From Desulfallas thermosapovorans DSM 6562 (GTDB lineage: Bacteria > Bacillota > Desulfotomaculia > Desulfotomaculales > Desulfallaceae), in the NCBI RefSeq assembly GCF_008124625.1, contig NZ_VNHM01000002.1, positions 218,174-282,173 of the forward strand: a stretch of 64,000 nt of DNA, given 5' to 3'. The notes below the pieces were generated by a model. That model did not search any database. It was not told the origin of the DNA and saw only the letters and a list, made by a program, of their open reading frames with translations. A program made the translations under genes and the position numbers. Below, one piece after another: positions 61,551 through 64,000 of the stretch; the stretch's first letter is position 1; the number at the start of each line of letters is the position of its first letter.

Positions 61551-61600
61551 TTATCTTTACGGGTTAGTTTTTAGCCCTTAATACCCGGGAGGTATATCCA

Positions 61601-62884
61601 ATGAAAAAGAAATCAGGTGTAATAACTTTGCTGGCACTATTTATGTTCTTTCTATTCCCCGTGTTTGCCTGGGCGGCCGAGGATGGCATAGACACCGGTG
61701 ATACGGCGTGGATTATTATTTCAACGGCGCTGGTGTTTTTAATGGTACCCGGAGTATCATTGTTTTACGGCGGTATGGTCCGCCAGAAAAACGTGCTCAA
61801 CACAATGATGATGTCTTTTATTTGTCTGGGTGTTGTTACCATTTTGTGGCTTGCCTATGGCTACAGCCTGGCTTTTGGCCCGGACATCGGCAAATTCATC
61901 GGTGACTTGAGTTATTTGGGATTAAAAGGTGTGGGTATTGAGCCAAACGGAACCATTCCGCACCAGTTGTTCGTAGTTTTCCAAATGATGTTTGCCATAC
62001 TTACCCCGGCACTGATTACCGGAGCTATTGTGGAGCGGATGCGTTTTCCCGCTTTCCTGGTGTTTCTGGTGCTGTGGACCACCCTGGTATACGACCCCAT
62101 CTGTCACTGGGTATGGGGTGGCGGATGGCTAATGGAACTGGGAGCCCTTGACTTTGCCGGCGGCACTGTGGTGCACATTTCATCCGGTGTTTCGGCCCTG
62201 GTGGCCGCCCTGGTGCTGGGCAGGCGCAAAGGCTATGGTACAGAGCGGATGGTGCCCCACAATATACCTTACGTTGTTCTGGGCGCGGCACTGCTCTGGT
62301 TTGGCTGGTTTGGATTCAATTCCGGTAGTGCCCTGGGTGCCAACGGGCTGGCGGCCAGTGTATTTGTGAACACGCAGGTGGCCACCGGTGCGGCTTTGAT
62401 GTCCTGGGTACTGGCAGAGTGGTTGCGGCATGGTAAACCAACCATACTGGGAGGGGCTTCAGGTGCCATTGCCGGCCTGGTGGCTATTACTCCGGCCTGC
62501 GCTTTCGTAACTCCCATGGGTTCACTGGCCATTGGGCTGGTGGCCGGCGCGCTCTGCTACTTCGCAGTCAGCTATGCCAAAGTTAAACTGGGCTATGATG
62601 ATTCCCTGGATGTGTTTGGTATACACGGCGTTGGTGGTATGTGGGGTGCTCTGGCCACCGGGCTGTTTTCGGTGTCCGAGGGCGCCGAAGGCCTTTTCTA
62701 TGGCAATGCTTCACAACTGGGTATTCAAGCTATCAGTATAGTAGCCACAATTGTGTTTGCCTCCGTGACTACATTTGTCATCCTTAAGGTTGTGGGCGCT
62801 ATCACCGGACTGCGGGTTGATGATGAAGCCGAGATTATAGGGTTGGATGTCAACGAGCATAGTGAAAGAGCTTATTCCGTTTAA
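61601..62884 (+). CDS. amtB: Ammonium transporter AmtB
   Basis: 427 residues, with a cleavable signal-like N terminus (ALFMFFLFPVFAWA) and eleven membrane helices. VSLFYGGMVRQKNVLNTMMMS near 52-72, DFAGGTVVHISSGVSALVAALVLG near 180-203 and VFGIHGVGGMWGALATGLF near 340-358 carry the twin pore histidines. The C terminus TGLRVDDEAEIIGLDVNEHSERAY is the conserved tail that binds GlnK. ATG 61601 follows GGGAGGT. GlnK is encoded 111 nt downstream, the standard amtB-glnK pair. Its expression is probably set by the terminator-rich leader. Confidence 0.97.
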   Translation: MKKKSGVITLLALFMFFLFPVFAWAAEDGIDTGDTAWIIISTALVFLMVPGVSLFYGGMVRQKNVLNTMMMSFICLGVVTILWLAYGYSLAFGPDIGKFIGDLSYLGLKGVGIEPNGTIPHQLFVVFQMMFAILTPALITGAIVERMRFPAFLVFLVLWTTLVYDPICHWVWGGGWLMELGALDFAGGTVVHISSGVSALVAALVLGRRKGYGTERMVPHNIPYVVLGAALLWFGWFGFNSGSALGANGLAASVFVNTQVATGAALMSWVLAEWLRHGKPTILGGASGAIAGLVAITPACAFVTPMGSLAIGLVAGALCYFAVSYAKVKLGYDDSLDVFGIHGVGGMWGALATGLFSVSEGAEGLFYGNASQLGIQAISIVATIVFASVTTFVILKVVGAITGLRVDDEAEIIGLDVNEHSERAYSV

Positions 62885-62899
62885 TGTACATGAATATGT

Positions 62900-62941
62900 A
62901 AAGTCTGAAATAAATTCTTTCATGACGTTTTGTGCCCTGGA
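62900..62941 (+). repeat. Interspersed palindromic repeat, copy B
   Basis: A 42-bp element matching 44582-44622 (about 37 of 41 positions identical, one extra G) in the amtB-glnK gap. It is flanked by 9-bp direct repeats CATGAATAT at 62889-62897 and 62946-62954, unlike copy A, which has inverted flanks. Confidence 0.75.
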
Positions 62942-62995
62942 AAGGCATGAATATACGGTTGGTGTATGAACAACTCATGAGAAAGGGTGCTTTTC

Positions 62996-63334
62996 ATGGT
63001 TAAAATTGAGGCTATTGTCAGGCCCGGTGTGTTGGAGGATATCAAAGATGGCCTGTCTCAACATGGTATTCACGGTATGACCGTAGCCCAGGTGATGGGC
63101 TGCGGTTTGCAAAAAGGCCGTAAAGAAGTATACCGGGGCACGGAGTACAGCATCAATTTGCTGCCCAAGGTAAAGATTGAAATCGTGGCGGTAGATAATG
63201 ATGTGGACGGGGTAATAGAAGTAATTATCAAGGCGGCGAGAACCGGGGAAATCGGTGACGGCAAGATATTTATTTCCAGAATTGAGAATGCTGTCCGGAT
63301 ACGCACCGGTGAAAAAGGTGATATTGCTCTCTAA
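62996..63334 (+). CDS. glnK: Nitrogen regulatory protein PII (GlnK)
   Basis: 112 residues with the PII fold: VKIEAIVRPGVLEDIKDGLSQ near 2-22, GMTVAQVMGCGLQKGRKEVYRGTEYSINLLPKVKIEIVAVD spanning the T-loop (residues 29-68, split here only by the loop), and TGEIGDGKIFISRIENAVRIRTGEKG near 83-108. The T-loop keeps YRGTEY, with a Tyr at the position uridylylated in proteobacteria; whether that happens in this Firmicute is unknown. It should block AmtB when nitrogen is plentiful. ATG 62996 follows AAAGGGTG. Confidence 0.96.
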   Translation: MVKIEAIVRPGVLEDIKDGLSQHGIHGMTVAQVMGCGLQKGRKEVYRGTEYSINLLPKVKIEIVAVDNDVDGVIEVIIKAARTGEIGDGKIFISRIENAVRIRTGEKGDIAL

Positions 63335-63349
63335 CTCTCAATTGCCCAA

Positions 63350-63388
63350 AATGCCCGGCTATCATAAAAGGTAGTCGGGCATTATTTA
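63350..63388 (+). terminator. glnK terminator
   Basis: AATGCCCGGCT / AGTCGGGCATT stem with 12-nt loop and ATTTATTT tail. Confidence 0.85.
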
Positions 63389-63547
63389 TTTAAAGTTTAG
63401 CACTCAACTGGCCAGAATTACCTGTTGCATCAATGCCCCCAAAATGATAACATAACAAATGTCGCCGCTACGGCGGCGGCGTAAAAAACCAAGTCAGGGC
63501 AATGGTGGCAACGGCAGTAGAACTACCGAGCCAACCACAAATTGCCA

Positions 63548-63577
63548 TTGACACGAACGGACAAAAAGTGATACAAT
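63548..63577 (+). promoter_or_regulatory. rRNA operon promoter
   Basis: TTGACA (63548-63553), 18-nt spacer, TACAAT (63572-63577), about 245 nt before the mature 16S end. The leader contains CCTTGAAAACTAAACAG near 63610, common in Firmicute rrn leaders. The remaining 63389-63547 sequence is a G/C-rich non-coding stretch. Confidence 0.85.
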
Positions 63578-63820
63578 GCAACTCCGGTCGCGAAAACGAC
63601 CACACGGTCCTTGAAAACTAAACAGTGCAAAGAGATGTAAAACGGACGCTGGTCGCAGTTGGTCAAAAAAGACCTGAAAAGCGACGGCGGCCAACCAAAC
63701 CTCGTCAAGCAAAAGCTAAGAGCCGGTGCCCAAGCCAACCGGCGGCGGCAGAGGCTTTTAGGCAAGCGCTAAAACGAGTAATTCACAAACGAGTCAAAGA
63801 TTAAATTTTTCATAAAGTAT

Positions 63821-64000
63821 TTTATGGAGAGTTTGATCCTGGCTCAGGACGAACGCTGGCGGCGTGCTTAACACATGCAAGTCGAACGGGGTTTAACGAG
63901 AAGTTTACTTTTTGTTAAACCTAGTGGCGGACGGGTGAGTAACGCGTGGATAACCTGCCCAATAGCCTGGGATAACGCCGGGAAACCGGTGCTAATACCG
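63821..64000 (+). rRNA. rrs: 16S ribosomal RNA, 5' end (partial)
   Basis: The first 180 nt of 16S rRNA. The universal primer site AGAGTTTGATCCTGGCTCAG is at 63828-63847, followed by the conserved GACGAACGCTGGCGGCGTGC segment, AACACATGCAAGTCGAACG, the variable V1 loop and GTGAGTAACGCGTGGATAAC. The window ends inside the gene. The mature 5' end is placed by comparison with the Bacillus sequence. Confidence 0.99.

Noticed and set aside
63494..63765. Reading frames in the rRNA leader
   Set aside because: They cross the rRNA promoter and leader on the opposite strand and have no SD.
1..64000. CRISPR arrays, tRNA genes, transposases, prophage
   Set aside because: No regularly spaced direct repeats, tRNA-like cloverleafs ending in CCA, or transposase/integrase motifs were seen anywhere in the window.

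Overview
The window looks like chromosome of a spore-forming, anaerobic Firmicute of the Clostridia, most like the sulfate-reducing Desulfotomaculum/Desulfoscipio group of Peptococcaceae. This is inferred from gene content and order: two alpha/beta SASPs, the SASP protease gpr and ylbJ show sporulation; fapR-plsX-fabH-fabK-fabD-fabG-acpP-fabF-rnc-ftsY is a Firmicute order; an aldehyde:ferredoxin oxidoreductase with iron alcohol dehydrogenases, a glutamate 2,3-aminomutase and TRAP dicarboxylate uptake fit a strict anaerobe. Many genes start with TTG or GTG behind strong Shine-Dalgarno (SD) sites, so several starts were set by SD spacing.

Layout. 1-1685: end of the riboflavin operon (ribBA, ribH) and nicotinate phosphoribosyltransferase. 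1737-9618: housekeeping and sporulation genes (rpmB, recG, SASP, gpr, rsmD, coaD, a coiled-coil protein, ylbJ, yceD, rpmF). 9675-18339: fatty-acid/phospholipid operon headed by fapR with a perfect FapR operator, running into rnc and ftsY. 18506-20485: an orphan sporulation-type kinase, a small winged-helix gene and a decayed KaiC-like/V4R gene. 20646-24468: an ECF-type cobalt/nickel importer with two extra exported proteins and a possible attenuator. 24740-30096: salvage of SAM by-products (mtnP, mtnA, ahcY, class II aldolase, mtaD). 30174-32146: two DUF1538 membrane proteins plus a PII-like protein. 32260-33935: an acyl-CoA synthetase remnant and glutamate 2,3-aminomutase.

34054-42029 (minus strand) appears to be an alcohol/aldehyde oxidation regulon: AOR, two Fe-ADHs, a histidine kinase and a sigma-54 activator, with good -24/-12 promoters before the AOR gene and one ADH gene. 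42148-44478: second SASP, M42 peptidase, FAH-family hydrolase. 44568-46621: a hairpin-embedded repeat and a collapsed MacAB-like efflux operon. 46629-54989: membrane MutS-like ATPase, CitA/CitB-type two-component system and a TRAP transporter with two binding proteins. 55018-60198: a Gly/His-rich secreted protein, rqcH and a Ca2+-type P-ATPase. 60306-63388: a candidate structured RNA, a VOC protein, and amtB-glnK behind a leader with two tandem terminators that share a motif. 63548-64000: rRNA promoter, leader and the first 180 nt of 16S rRNA.

The best candidates for something not well described are the DUF1538/PII-like operon, the tandem-terminator amtB leader, the sigma-54 ADH/AOR regulon, and the 41-bp palindromic repeat found twice in non-coding DNA. 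All functional statements come from reading translated motifs by eye; no database search was run.
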